From assembly GCF_019925205.1 (NCBI RefSeq), contig NC_083564.1, positions 9,491,491 through 9,555,490 on the forward strand: 64,000 nucleotides of DNA, read 5' to 3'. The position numbers were made by a program, and so were the translations under genes. Every line of letters begins with the position of its first letter. Positions within the stretch are counted from its first letter, which is position 1. Below are positions 37,904 through 52,095 of the stretch, one piece after another. Source of the stretch: Metopolophium dirhodum (lineage: Eukaryota > Arthropoda > Insecta > Hemiptera > Aphididae). Under the pieces are notes generated by a model. The model saw only the letters and a list, made by a program, of their open reading frames with translations. It ran no database searches and was not told where the DNA came from.

Positions 37904-38699
37904 ATCTTTTTTTATTGTTGTATATAATGTGGTACATAATATTTGTAATGAATTACAATTACTTATATTATACGTAGAAATAAACGCGATTTTCAACTGT
38001 AGTAAGTATATTATAATTTTTATTGTACCTATTTTTGTTTACCAAGCCACATATAGGTAGGTACATCGCTCCACTAAAAATCTAAAATTTACCTACCTTT
38101 ATACTATAAGTACTTATTTTGAGTTTTATAAATATCAAACATTTTACAAATGAATGAACTATTAAACTAAGTATTAATAAAATATAATATACTTTTTTCA
38201 AATTTTTATACAAGGATTTTTCACAAAATAAACTCAGGTAAATTGATTTTTTATTTGTTTTCTTTTAATCAAAACTTTAAAAGTTTCGTTTTTTGCAGAG
38301 AAAATAATATCTATTTTAAAATACGGCTTTAACATTTAAAAGTCAGATTTATTTAAATGAAAATATAATGAAATTTATATAAGCATGATGGATACACACA
38401 ATATTTCAAAAATATTTCAGTTGTAAAGTTTTCATATTTAAAATTTAAATTACAATAATATATTATGTATGTATTATATACATATATAATATGTTTGTTT
38501 GTATGTAAGTATTATTTTTTAGTATTTATTTTAAGTTATGATATTTTGGAGTTAACATAATACCTCGGAGCAATTATTTACGCATTGTTTGTTTAGGTTC
38601 ACGATTAACGTTTAAAATAAAATGCCCATAATTCCCACAACAATGGTGGACGTTGACTTCGCCTACCATCGCAAGTTAGCAAACTAGTTTATTATTTAT
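37904..38699. other. AT-rich interval
   Basis: No gene is seen. Confidence 0.5.
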
Positions 38700-38710
38700 A
38701 TCTGTGTTTC

Positions 38711-39088
38711 CTAATGGGAAACGGTTAGGTCACCGACCATGATTTTCTCACCGTCTGCAGGTATTACGCTGTCCAAGTCATTGCACCAACGTTTCTCGAT
38801 CAAACCGTTTACGCGTCGAACGCGTTTCAGTGCATATCGCGCATAAATTAGGCGTTGTGCAGTGCAACGACGTTCCAGCAAATTGATTCTGGCGTTACGT
38901 ACGTATATAATATTATATAATATTTGCAATCTTATAATCACTTCCAGACCAACAAACATGTCGACTGTTTCGTCTGTTTCCCGAAGATTACGAGTCAAGG
39001 GTGGTGCGTCAAGACTCAATAGGTAATAGACATCAATTATATACGTATATATAATATTATGTATTATTCCTGTTGCAGAAAACACCAC
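38711..39088 (-). other. Unassigned 125-codon frame in a GC-richer patch
   Basis: The C-terminal half reads ERRCTAQRLIYARYALKRVR, RVNGLIEKRWCNDLDSVIPA and DGEKIMVGDLTVSH before TAG. It is basic, mixed in composition and unlike the AT-driven noise of the first 30 residues. The middle part NLRETDETVDMFVGLEVI is also protein-like, but AT-rich stretches encoding IIYTYI and LYNIIYV interrupt. It may be two exon remnants joined by chance readthrough, or a decayed gene. No family is recognised and no clean splice sites were identified. Confidence 0.28.
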
Positions 39089-42000
39089 TACATCTCACGA
39101 ACTTTATTCAAACTTGATTTCAGTTGAAAATAATGCAATGCGTGTATATATTATAGACATATTATATAGGCTTGTAAAATCTGTAAGAATAATGATAACA
39201 TAGACAGACGCTTGATCGCCAAGTCCTTAAGTGCCGTAAAAATTGTATCGTATAAATAATTATTGGTCCCGATAGAATTGAAATTATATACTTAAAAGTT
39301 CCAAAAACAAGAATTTAAAAAAGCATAATATAAACTTAAAACACATAGCTTCAACAATCACCCTGTATACCTGAAAGGAGAGGGGCGGTCACACTGGGTG
39401 GCACTTTCATAATATTATACAGTCATATTTGCGTTTATAATTAATTCTTATAATAAATAATGTAATGTTTTAGGAAAACTTTTTTTTTATTTATCTGGGT
39501 TAGTGTTATGCACCAACCATGTTATAACAAACTGAAAAGGTGTAGTGCGTCCTGATAGGCTCCGATCGTGTTCCTTGCTGATAATTAAATGTTTTTATCT
39601 TTCTTTGTTAATTTGTTTTTCTAATTAACTTTATTATAATATTTAAAGGTATATATTGTAATGTATTTTTAATGTAAAAATTGAGATTTATAACAAATCA
39701 AAAAAAATATCACTGAAGGCCATCGAAAATTCAGAATACCTACATAATATATTTTCTGTCCTCTGTGTATAGGAAAAATTAAAAATAAAAATCAACTATA
39801 CAAAATTATAATATTATGTGATAATTAATGAGTATAAAAAATTAAAAAGAAATATTTTATCTTGAAAATATAGTAGGTATAAATGCTCACTAATCATTAA
39901 TTAACCATCGGAAAAAAATATAATATCCATAATTTTTTTTTTCATTTTCTAAGTAGAATCTGTTTTTGTAATTTTTCACTTGTTTAGGTAGCTAACATAA
40001 CAATAAATGTCATGATACTATAATTTATATTATGTATAACATAATAATAAATATTCCTCGTAAATATATTTATTGCTTTGCTACAACCAAACAAATAACC
40101 GATTGGCCAGGCAATGTTATGTAAATACGTGATAAATCAATTTTTGTTTACAATAACAATCTTATATTTTTTCAATAGGTATAATGCTATAAATTATAAT
40201 TTATTTCATTTTATATACAGATAAATTTAGTGTTTTTTGGTTTTAACATATTTTGTTTTTAGTAACATAATATTATCCATAAATATATTTTATAATTTTA
40301 TATTGTATTCTATGTAGGTATCTTATTTTGGAATAAAACGTTAATTTAATTTTTCATCCCGGATAACTTGTTAACAAAACAAAGTCGACCGAATATTTTA
40401 GTGATAATGGGATATTAATTTGTTTATACGGGTCGGAAACCCTTTTAAAAATATTACAACAATTATTATTACCTGCATACGGGTCATATGTAGTATACAC
40501 AAGTATATTATTATATTTTAATTTATATAACATAATAACAATAATAAATTATAAACTTGTGTACATTTAAGTAACGTATCAGCAGTGGTAAATAATCAAT
40601 AGAAAAACATAACAGACGCAAATACCAAAAACTAACACAAACTACAAAGTCCACATAATTTGTTTAAAAGATATTTTATGAAATAAATATTTGCATAACA
40701 TGTTTTATTTTATAATTTATATCTTATTATTATGATAATGATTTTATTGGTATTGACATTATAATATTATATACATTGAATGTATCGCCAATACTGCATA
40801 TTGTAAATATTATTATATGCCACTCTGCAGCTGCTAATCATGATTCATGGTAAAGGCGATTGTGACACATTTATGGAAAAATAATATGTAAAAATGCTTG
40901 ATTATAATCGCACACATATTGATAACTATTTTAATGAGTTTAATTTCCGTAAAGGCTTATAAATTATATTTATACCATAAAGGTACACGCACACTACATT
41001 ACAACATATCATTTTCCGATGGGCTGTCTCGAAGGAATCGTTGAGAAGTAGAGGTAGGGCCACCGATTTCCTTTGAGACTGGAAAACTGAAAATATTTCG
41101 GTTACCGGATCTCGAGTAGCGTAAAGGCGGTATTATTATTTATTTCTACTAACTCCGTGTATGGTGTGGTTACGCATGGTTAGATTTTTCGGTGTAACCG
41201 CACAACGCTATTATTACAGAACCGAATCTTAGTAATTTAAGGCAGGTTTCAATTATATACGTGTGCCGTGTACACGAAAAATGTTCAGCATGTACAACAA
41301 GTAACAACACGGTAATGTGGTTAATCGTGTGGTAACCTAACCTAAGTTACCTAAGTAACCAATTACAGGAAAGGATTTACACGAACATGTATGGTGGAAA
41401 TGGAGTAAATAAATATAAACGGTTTGCGTGTAATCTATATATATAGAATACCAGTATACCACAATTTATACAAGTTAGTAGGTAAGAGGTAACCATTTAA
41501 TTACCACACGGTGACAAGATGAACATATTGTTACTGTTTAGTAAATAATATTAAATTGGTATTTATTACTATTGTAATATTAGTATTTAGTACCCATTAC
41601 TATAACTGAATATACGTCATCATATTATAATCTTCGAATTATGTTGTCCAATAAATATATATTTCTATTATTATTTATTAACGCTATAGGTTAGGTCGTT
41701 AGAAATCAAAATAAAAATAATATCAAAATACAATGTGCTAATTCCTCGAAAATCTAACCTGTAATATTCTCAAAACTGGGATTTATTGGTAACATTTAAA
41801 TTTTTAAACATATTATTCATATTACAATGTTTGAATATATTTTAATTTAACTTATATAGTCACAACAATATTATATGGTAATTGAAGACTTTTGGTGATT
41901 CCAAAAATATTTGACACACAATATGAACACTTGAGCGACATTCGTCAGTGTAAAGATTGGATTTCAAATTGATGTAAAATAAAATTCAGTTTTTCCAGTA

Positions 42001-42589
42001 GGTGCTCAATAGATTGCTGACATGCTAATGCTGTCTTATTCGTTCAAATTATTATTTTTTTTTTTGAAGGAATATAATCCAATAGGTGGAGGGATATTTT
42101 CGAAATACTCTGGGAAAGTTCCTTGAGGGTTATTTTTATTGACACATCCATTGACGAGGTTTGAGGGGTGCAGGCAACAGTGGGTGAAATGTACAGGGGC
42201 TTCAAGGGCTTCAAGGCCTCAGGCAGGTTGATGTCCTATGTTTTCTAACTTTGTAAAGTGTTAAATTATTAAGAAAATTGAATATTGGTTAAGAACAAAA
42301 AGTATTTTAAGAAATGACTCGCACTCGTTTATTTTAAACTGTTATGGGCTCAGGTTTATCTCTATTTATTATTCGATTGAATAAGGAACACGTCATGATC
42401 CATGAGGTATCTAGATATACATGGGTAGCTAGTATTAAAATGTCTTGTTTTTAAATACCGCTTACACTTTAATCAAATAACAAAAAAAATAAAAACTATG
42501 TCAATAGTGTTATTTATATTGTATAACTATACGTTGATATTATTATTAATTGATTAATATATTCAAATGACGTCTTATAAATAATAATT
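39089..42589. other. AT-rich interval with a few GC-richer scraps
   Basis: Scraps at 39375-39410, 41020-41350 and 42150-42240 contain words such as GAGGGGCGGTCACACTGGG and CAGGGGCTTCAAGGGCTTC, which look like worn transposon ends. No matching partner or target duplication was found, and no exon. Confidence 0.4.
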
Positions 42590-42931
42590 TTGTTTACGCC
42601 CCCCCCCCCTAATATCAGTATTTACACCCCTGGACATTTGAGACTTAGATCCGGCATTAGGTGTCTGGGCACATCGTTGTAATATAACGATATTATTATT
42701 TATCATGCTCGCGGAGTTTCCAGTAGCCATAATAGTAGGTAGGTAACTTCCAAAATTGTATTGCAATCGATGTTGTCGCCATCGGCCGCAGTACCGCGCT
42801 GGTCGTTACGCTTACAAAAAAAAACGTCTGCGGGATAGGTATAACACGAGGATCCGGTACCGAACATCGATTTCAAACAATTATTATGCAGCGCCCTCGC
42901 CAAAAGCGGCTGTCGTAACACTATACCTAGG

Positions 42932-42962
<31 letters not shown>

Positions 42963-43200
42963 TCGTTATACGTGAAAGGTATAACAGCGAGCGGTGGGTA
43001 GCATCGCGAGCGAACCAAAGTGTACCGTTTACGACACATATTATATTATTATAATATCGCGTCAAAACTTTTCCTCTATTCGTTTCGACCAAGTCAACGC
43101 ACATACGGTATAATAAATTATATTGGATGGAAAGGGCGGTTAAATTATTCTGCCGTGAAACGTATTCGTATTGAAAATAATTTTCACCTGACGGGTATAA
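42590..43200. promoter_or_regulatory. CpG-rich block, possible promoter
   Basis: CpG-dense stretches at 42755-42915 and 42980-43130 flank an (AAT)n run. A 133-codon minus-strand frame covers the area, but its centre is a leucine run made by the microsatellite. The frame is also open on the plus strand, so it is not called as a gene. At 42599-42633 a C run followed by CTAATATCAGTATTTACACC then CCTG resembles a hAT-type end (CAGGGGTGTAAATAC in reverse) with no partner found. Confidence 0.3.
42933..42961. repeat. (AAT)n microsatellite
   Basis: About nine to ten AAT units. Confidence 0.9.
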
Positions 43201-46200
43201 TATTATAATAATAATTAAATAATATAACGGTACTCGTAAAATATGACGTAGGTACCTATATATACGTACTATATACTAATAGGTAATATGATTAGTTTGT
43301 TAATTGTTGGGAACGATATTATGATGGGTACCTATTTCGGGAACATACAATTTGACTAAAACGTCGTTATTGAATATTATTATTATTATGTTGTATTTTT
43401 TTTTTTACTTCGTGTATGACGCAGTATCAAAGGCCTAGGTAAATTAATCTGAGAAATGCATCATACATAATAATATGATAATATTATTACGAGTTTTAGT
43501 GCGTGGTGCATTGGACTATTTGAAACCATAGTGTTATTAGCTTTAATAATTTCATTACTAAACAGATGTTTACCATGAATATTATTACTGATATTCCTTT
43601 CTTCACAAAATGTATTATAATAAACACAATGACCATCTGTAAATAATACTACGATCATGCATAGTATTGAAGTTTGTGGATACAAAAAAAGGACACGCGA
43701 TGTCTGTAGTATTCACTTTCTTGAAGGCCGTAGGATAGTGGATTTCAATTGAAACCATTTATACTGCAAGGGCATTGGGTGCCATTCAATAAAATGACAA
43801 AAAAAAAATGGGTGCTGAAAAATGAGACCTTTTATTTCTTACAATACGAAAAAATCATTATACAGTGGTTATACTCGTATACTATTTATCACGAACAATG
43901 TAGGTACACACATTTCTCGCTAGAGAATTATATTTCATCATTTATATACATGGTTTCATCAAGTAATTAATGAAAATTAAATATAAATACAATACAATAT
44001 AAATATGTATAATATATGTAAGTGCTTTAATTTAAATGAAATGTTTTAGTTCAATCGAAAATGTAATGTGCTTGTCTTATTTGAAAATGCTTACCATAAT
44101 AATAATTATGAACTCACTGCATACTTAATAATTACGTGTCTGAATAATTTCAAATTGGACTTAAATAAAATATGTGATTCATTCATTGAGCTATAAGCAT
44201 AGTAATTAGTGTTATTATCTTATAAGTAATAAAACTAAGTACCTATTTTAATTTTATAATAATATATTCTAATATCTACGTTATTAATAAGTATCGTACT
44301 TCAAACTGATTGTAATTTATACTTTAAAAAAAAAAAACAATAAATAAAAACCTTAAGTTACCTGCATAGTTTTCTTATAATATATTTTAAATGATAATAT
44401 TATTATTGAATTATACATGAGGTCTGCATTATTCATTTAGTTTTGGAATACCTTAAGTAGCCATTTTGAAAAATATAATGACGATTTAAATTAATTTAAA
44501 TTTTTAATGTTTGACAGGAAATGTAGTGGGGAGTGCTGCTGTATAAAATGTTGTCTGGTACAAAATACATAGGTACTAGTACCTACCTATGGCTATTATA
44601 ACCATAGTCTAAATTGTAAATATTTTATTAAAATATTTAAATTTGACTGTAAATACTACCCATATTATTATAATATCATTTTTACCCATTGTAGTCATTT
44701 TTTAAAATTTTAATGATTTTATTAGATTTAAATATTACATATTAGCATATTACAACTTACGAGTATACGAAAACGACCATCGTCATATTCTTAAAGCTAT
44801 CAAAATGTTGTGTAAATTCTCAAATAAATTGAAACAACCTAAATATTATTGTATACTTATGAATTTATATAATCAGGTTGGTTAAACGCTGAAGGGAAAT
44901 TAGTTCATACAATATTCAGTGACTCATATTAAGAAGTATGACATATTTCAATATTATGTATGAACCAAATGACTTTTCGAATGTGTGGGCTGGGTGAAGG
45001 AATTACGAATCAATTAAATAAACAATGTCTCATTCATAATATATAGGTAACCTAACCTACCTGATATTTGAAGTACATTTAAAAAAACAAATATTCAATA
45101 ACCAACATGGACAAATATATATTTATTTAGTAATATATTAATTATGTAATAGCCATAAATTCTATATTTTGAAACATCAAAATATAATGAACTAATAACT
45201 GAAAGTACATATTATATTGAAGATTTCAAAGTGTAAAATTAGATACTCACTACAAAGATTTGTAAATGTGATTTCTAATTAAAAATATATTATACTTTTA
45301 GTAAATAGTAATTATTAATGAATTAATATTATGAGTATTATTTTTATTAAAAAGAAAATAAAAACGTTTTTTTTTTTCATTAAAGTCAGAAATTAATATG
45401 ACTCAAAAATATAAATACATGTTTTCAGTTTATTAAATTAAGCCAATATCTTGATTCAGTTAAAAGGTTCACTGAAATGTGATTAAAAATATACTTTGAA
45501 AACGGTTTGTATTATTTAAAATAATAAGATTAAAAATGTGCATAATAATTATTGTTTTTTTTTATTATTGAACTAATTACTACATTGGTTAGTGCTAATA
45601 ACCATTAATTACACTTTTAATTAACATTTTTTTATACAAATAAAATAACTTTTAAAAAAAATGAATTACTTTAAATGTATATTCATATTATTATTATGAA
45701 TTTATGAATTTGATGATATGATTTTAAAAATTAAAATATTATTTTTTTTTTTAACATTTATTAGAAGATATACAATCTGTAATATTATTTACAATGACCA
45801 TACGAGTGGAATTTACAATGACTGTGACAGCGTGAGAGGAGTAGCTACCCAGCAGTAACACTCGACGTGAAGAAAATATTATAATAAGTTTTATATTATA
45901 TTAATTTGTCTTGATGACTTATTATTTTGTTGTGCCTAACTACGCACCTAGGAGCAATGGGGCATAATGACAGTGCTACAACAGTCTTAAACTTTCAAGA
46001 TTTTAGCAAATGATAGCAAATTTGCCGTTGTTGGTACTTAAGTGAGTCAAAAACAATTTCCAGTACTACTTAAAATAATTGGGAAAAATAAAAAAAACAA
46101 AATTATAGAAACACTTAATTATTATTTTTAATATAAATCAATAAAGATAGAGCTTTAAATGTTCAACAAATATATTAATAATATTATAATTTTTCGGACA

Positions 46201-46889
46201 TAATTTAATATAAAATATTTTAATACAATGTTTTTACAGTAATTAAAAAATATCAAGTACAGTCATTATTTTTTTTTTTTATAGAAGTTGGAAGTCCATA
46301 ATATTTCAAAATTGGATATTTGAACAAAAATAAAAATCTTTCCTTTAACGGTTTCAGTTATTTTGCTGTAATTTAATTCATATCAAAGGAACTTAATTTT
46401 TTTAATTGTTCACCAATACGTATGTCTTATACCGCGGTATACCTACTAACCTACCTATACATATTATACAATTTTCAAAATATTTTAAGTTTTGACTAAT
46501 TATTTATACTATTTATACTATGAACCTATATATACACTGTACAGTTACATTTAATGCACTGTACGCGTTGCAGTTATTGACGTATAATATATTAAGAGAC
46601 TAATATATATTAGTCCGTCTTGGAGTAAAAATTTAATATAGGTACCTATTATAAAATTGAATTGTGACAATATTTCTGAGGGCATGTCGTTGTGCGTTGC
46701 GATTTTCCATTATATCAAATATAACGTGCATTATATTGTTTAGAAATTGAATAAAACTTCAAAATTTTAAAAATAACCTTAACTTTTCAAAATTTAAATT
46801 TTTAAAAAAAAACGTAATGACTTGCTCTTAGAAATATTGTCAAAATTCAATTTGATAATAAGTATTTTTACTCAAGAACCAAAATTTAG
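43201..46889. other. AT-rich interval without a supported gene
   Basis: A 74-codon minus-strand frame at 43461-43685 has a moderately protein-like stretch (TDGHCVYYNTFCEERNISNN) and a 73-codon plus-strand frame follows at 43749-43970. Neither has splice context or a domain. A GC-richer scrap lies at 45810-45870. The rest shows nothing. Confidence 0.4.
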
Positions 46890-46945
46890 CGAGTTCAACT
46901 TAGACTGCGTAAACGCGTTTTGTCTATATGCGGGGGTGTGACGTC
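46890..46945. mobile_element. Isolated end of the hairpin MITE family (member 2)
   Basis: GTCTATATGCGGGGGTGTGA then CGTCCTCTTA matches the right end of the element at 52096-52584 (ACATGGGGGCACGACGTCCT then CTTA). No left arm was found within 600 bp upstream, so this is a truncated or strongly diverged copy. Confidence 0.5.
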
Positions 46946-47579
46946 CTCTTAATAAAAATAATAATATTAAAGTGTATATAGCAATTTCTATAATGTCATC
47001 ATGATATAATATTGTAATAAGTATTATATTATAAAACATGCGATTATAAATAAGACAATGCTATACATAATATAGATATGTACCTATATCATAATATATA
47101 TGTAGGTAATCAATTTAATCGCTGGCTAATAGCCACGTAATTCAATAATTTATTTTCGTAGTACATATCATATTATTTTAACCAGAAAAAAAGTACATTT
47201 GATGTTATTGACAAAATATAGTTCACCTTTAATCTTATAGAGTAATATATATGTAAATATAAAAATTATAAAATACCTTTAGACGATGATCATTGATCAC
47301 CCACCGTCTTCGCTCAGAATAATTTCGTGTGGTGTATACGGCGACTGATGGTTAATTATTAATACAGTGACCTATTCAATTCCGATACCATACGGCAGGG
47401 CGACTTCCCCAGTTATAAAACATAAAACACGTATTTATTGACTAAAATTAATAGTTATATATACTTAAACATATAGGTTTATATTCTAAATAGTATAAGA
47501 TGTAAGCCTTTCCTGTTCAATTTATAAATTTATAAATTATATGAATTATATAATATTTCTATTATATATATGAGGTTAC
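46946..47579. other. AT-rich interval downstream of the 47.6-kb exon
   Basis: At 47281-47320 the words GATGATCATTGATCACCC and CCGTCTTCGCTCAGAAT combine a short palindrome with a motif like the end of the aphid repeat, probably a worn repeat scrap. No gene is seen. Confidence 0.4.
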
Positions 47580-47649
47580 CTGTACAGGGCTAAAGTGGTA
47601 AAACGTGAATTGAACGCTTTGTTGCTGTCCATTGTGATAATCCGGCGTA
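47580..47649 (-). CDS. Candidate first coding exon, unknown gene
   Basis: On the minus strand CTGATTTTTCAG is a textbook acceptor ending at 47650, and CTGTACAG followed by GTAACC (47579-47574) is a good donor. Between them ATG at 47632, in the insect-favoured context ATCACAATGG, opens MDSNKAFNSRFTTLALY plus two bases of the next codon. The 70-bp exon is clearly less AT-rich than its intron flanks. Seventeen bases of 5' UTR follow the acceptor, so a non-coding exon is expected upstream. Joining this exon to 13673 would put the ATG frame out of phase and hit a stop, so the two are probably separate genes or separate start exons. I recognise no protein family from 17 residues. Confidence 0.45.
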
Positions 47650-48134
47650 CTGAAAAATCAGAAAAAATGGTTCAAGTTCTTTCCATACATAATATATAAT
47701 ATAAAAATACGACATGAGCACTTTGTAGTCTTAAAATATCGGTGTCTCCTTTAACGTAATATTTTTTTGACGTAAAAACTGTTCAGACATTCGTTGTATA
47801 TGGCTATACATTCCCTCTCGTTTGTCTTTTAAATTTATTTATTGAAGTAATGAACATCAAATGGATAACTCTACTGAACACATTTCGAGAAAGCCGTTCA
47901 AACACCCAAAACCACAAAGGAATAAGAAAATGTAAAATAACGATCGCGTTTTAAAAGGGTTCCAGGCGTTGTGACGCGTGCGACTATATATATACATATG
48001 AATCGTGTGGTCGATTCCGTTTTTAAAAATAAAATACTTCACTTCACTACAAAATATATAGAATTGTATGCAACTACAGCACATTGAACCTTTTTGATTT
48101 GCCATCTCGACCGGAGATAACCACCCGATTTCAC

Positions 48135-48250
48135 CTCTCTGCACAATTCAGTTAACTGCGACGTTGCAAAAACCCACTCGTTTCGCACGCAAATTACATT
48201 TTTAGGATTTACTTAAACGATTGCTTCGACATGGAAAATAATTATTGCCA
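48135..48250 (-). promoter_or_regulatory. Possible non-coding first exon and start region for the 47.6-kb exon
   Basis: Reading the minus strand, a CpG-containing stretch (AAACGAGTGGGTTTTTGCAA, CGTCGCAGTTAACTGAATTG) ends in TGCAGAGAG before GTGAAATC, a usable donor at 48134-48133. It lies 486 bp upstream of the acceptor at 47650. This would explain the 5' UTR carried by that exon. A wider CpG-rich area continues to about 48840. Confidence 0.3.
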
Positions 48251-51200
48251 TTTACATTTTGTATTACTACTAAAATGCCTTTTTTACATGGGTACCGACA
48301 AGATATCGAGTACCTGCTAAACCTGCCGTTGAAGCGTTATCGTCATGCGCACAAAATGAAGAAATTTCTGTGAAACACTCGTTTTTATTACGTATTTACT
48401 ACGGGTCGAATACCGGTACACATCTGTTCTTCGGAAAAAGTAATGTTATATATATTATTTTACTCCGTTTACGTCAAGTTGTTATTTTCAAGTTATATTC
48501 ATAATACCGTATTGTACTATATATGTTATTATAATAATATGTTGTTGTCTGTCGGAACGTAACATCCTGCGCAGGTATTATATAGTTGTAGACGTACACT
48601 GTCAATTTTATTGTTCCGTCACCTCCGTGCCGACCCGATGAATAGTAAACAATTCGTCCGTGAGACTTGTCTAAGATTTTTTTGAACTCTCTGAAAGCGA
48701 TCGCAACGAACGAACGAACGAACAATAATACCCATATTATGACGTGTATTGTCTTTATTGAAACAAATAACTTGTACAGTATGCATGGCGTCAGGTACAC
48801 AGCCATATAGGTATACAATCGTCGAAAACAAACCGGCCGTTTTTAAGACATTATTTCCAGTCCCGTACCTACTATCCAGTCGTACGATAGGATTTTGTAG
48901 AACACATTTTTTTTGAAATAGTGCATAATATTAGCTGTCTAGTTACGATTTATGTGGCATTATTATTATGATGGTGCCGTTATGGCACGCGAATATTCAA
49001 GACACCCGTATAATAGCCATGACGACATTTTATTATTAATTTTTCTCAGTGGTATATAATATTATACCCCGTAGTTCGTTCGTACGAAAACAATATTTTC
49101 GTGAACACGAGAGAAGTATTTAATTATATTATATTTGTATATTATGTACATTATTATATAACGTTTTTTGTTCTACTTTAAAAGACGTATTGTGTGTATA
49201 CCTGCGTCATAACGTCATATTGACTATTTCAAATTGATACAATTTTGTTAGACGTTATTATAATTTAATTTAAAATATGACGACTATTATAATATGATCG
49301 TTATGTATTATTATTGTTATTACCATTGAGTATTGACTCATTAGACATTTATAATATGTAATATTTATATATATATATATATCGTATCAAGGCCGTAGTT
49401 GTAACAAACTATTATTTTATAATAATGCATCTTAATAAGGGTTAACATGCAATACATGTGCGATAAATGTATACGATTTTAAATTAAATATTAAAGTTTA
49501 AGTAAGTACTATAAAGTATAAAGTCCAGCAGTATTTTTTTCTTTTGTGAAACAATTGATCACGTCATCTGGATTGATTTCGATTTGTCTATGTACTCTCA
49601 AAAGAGCTGGACTAGACCTGTAACTATCAGTCCAGGAATTTGGTTGATCTATGGATCATAATTATTTATAACAGTTGTTGGTCTCTATATTCTGACGTCT
49701 GAAAGTCTTGTAGAAAAAAAATTCTACACTGACAAGTTCTAATAATAAAAGTATAGAACCTCTCTTAATTGAGTACTTACTTATAATGATTATAGGTACG
49801 ATTACATTTTGACCATAAACGACTGCACTACAAAAAACAGACATTAAACGAGTACAGTATGTGTCTTTTTTTAATCATAAATTCTTCGTTGTTTTACTAT
49901 GCAATACGACACAGACACGCCCGTCGTGCCTACCTACAGCACAATAAAATTATTAATGGCTGCATACGAATTGCATTTCGATGATATTAAGAAAAAAAAC
50001 TTACATTAATTGCGTCCCGGAGTAAGAACAATGTTATTGTCCTTCCCGTTCTGCACAGACTTAGGACTGAAATATACTGAATAACAATGATCATTATGTA
50101 AATCGAGTACTTAAATTACTCGGGGGAAGTTCGGGAATTACAGCTGATGACAATTATATCGTAGTGGTACCTTTATGCAAGTAGCGTTTAGGATTAATAA
50201 GTTCGTGAATGCATTTTGATGATTCCTCATGAATTACTGAATAACACTTGACGCAGTTTATAATGCAGTGCAGTTATTTTATCGCTGCTGTTTTAAATAA
50301 TATTACTTACTATATTTTATTGCCTATACCTATATTTAAGAGTTCAGTTGAAATTTTATAGTATAAAAACGATGATTACGGAAATAATTTAAATTGAAAA
50401 ACGTATAAATAAATTAATAACAATAAAAGATACGGCTGCAGCCAAAAAAAAAAAAAATAAAAAACTATATAGCAAACCGCGAACACGAGAAAAATAAAGG
50501 TTAACCATTGTTTGTCGTTTTATAGTATACTTTTGGTCTCTTCTTTGATGTTTAATGTTACAACGGTCTGCTGGGGGTGTCATATTGTTATTTTTTTTCT
50601 CTAGAGTTTAGATGATGTACTCTATTTCATGATACCACCAACGTATAACGACTCTCTTGACCAAACAAACCCTTATAAATATTCTATTATACTGCATCTT
50701 ATGTTAGAGTACTATCATCAAGTTATTATGTTTGTAGAAGCATTTTCTCGAGGCGATTCAAAACAATTTCTGTTTAGTTTGCGTTTCGCATCTAAACCAT
50801 TACAATAATATGACAAATGTAGGTACCTCCTATATAAATAAACAATTCTGAATTGATCCAAATATCACAATATATATACAATATACATATTACATAGGTA
50901 TGTAATAACTAATAACTAAAAATAAAAAACTCATTTTTGAAATTTAATGTTTCTATGTGATTTTGTAAGCTTAACATATTGTTATACCGTAGGTAAATTT
51001 ATTGAAACGTCCAATTGACCTTCGATATACTATTTCACTATGTCTTATTTCTTATAAAATAGATATATAATATACCATTATTTTTTAATACCCCTACACA
51101 TTGTATCATAATTAATAATTATTGCATAATATTTTATTCAGTATTAAAACATAATCAACTGTTTTAAATAATCTTAGATGATAGACCAATGTTTGTTTCT

Positions 51201-52095
51201 AATATTTTACTATAGTCAGTTTCAATAAAACTGCATAGCAATAGTATACAATTTACCTACTTTACCTAGCCATATTAATAGGTGGAGGAACGAATCTTAA
51301 AAAACATTTTACTTTATAATAATTTAGTATATTTTAAATATTGTAGTATACATTTTTTTGTTAATCTATATATATTCGGTTTTGACGTTGATTTATTACC
51401 ACTTTTATTGTAAAAGTTATGTAGATAAACGATCCTAATTCTTAGAAAATACAAAAAAAAATTGCAAGCATAATACGATGGAATAATATAATTAATATTA
51501 CTTAAAATGTATAATACAATATTACAGTATAATATTATATATAAATATATCGGAAACACTTTGGAACACTTTGTGTATTTTTTTACTTAACAGTTTTTCA
51601 CAGTTTGCAGTTTACAAAGTGTTTTTGTTATGATATAATTTTTTTTCTGCGACACGCGTCGCTTGTGTCACGGTTGGTGTCAGCTCTGACCCGTGGGTGA
51701 TGGGTGTAGAAGAGCAGTGGTGGTGTGCCACTCCGTTCTTGTTTCCTCGTCGAACGGTTATTATTATTGTTTACCGATATTTCATTTCCGTTATAAATAA
51801 ATTGGGGCCTTTTAAGTATCGCCATGGCTGCATAGGCTATAACTAAGTCCGTATGTTGTCTTAGTCGGATCGCATAATTAAAAAAATAAGTCACGTGAGT
51901 GCGCGTGACCTACTGCTTATGGTAGTATAATAGACAATAGTATAGGTACCTACATGTTACTATTTTAGACTACCACGCATACAACTCAATTGAATTATCC
52001 AGCGCACATCGGTGGTCTTGTGTTTAGGTACAATAATAATATTATTATTTATTGGAAATCGAAGTACATAATATCCGCAAGTTACAGCGATCTGC
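48251..52095. other. Mixed interval, CpG-richer to 48.85 kb, then AT-rich
   Basis: Frames at 48474-48831 on the minus strand overlap one another and carry no domain. A patch at 49530-49650 (TTGATCACGTCATCTGGATT, GAGCTGGACTAGACCTG) may be a repeat. An 88-codon minus-strand frame at 51628-51894 has a plausible stretch (FYTHHPRVRADTNRDTSDAC) in a CpG-rich patch and might be an exon, but no splice sites were settled. Confidence 0.35.
48707..48723. repeat. (CGAA)n microsatellite
   Basis: Four CGAA units and a final C. Confidence 0.85.

Noticed and set aside
42703..43104. 133-codon minus-strand frame with a leucine run
   Set aside because: The leucine run is the (AAT)n microsatellite, which stays open in any such frame. 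There is no domain and the plus strand is also open.
13587..47649. Splicing of the 47.6-kb exon to the 13.6-kb exon as one coding sequence
   Set aside because: The join shifts frame and meets a stop after 18 codons, so a shared open frame is not possible.
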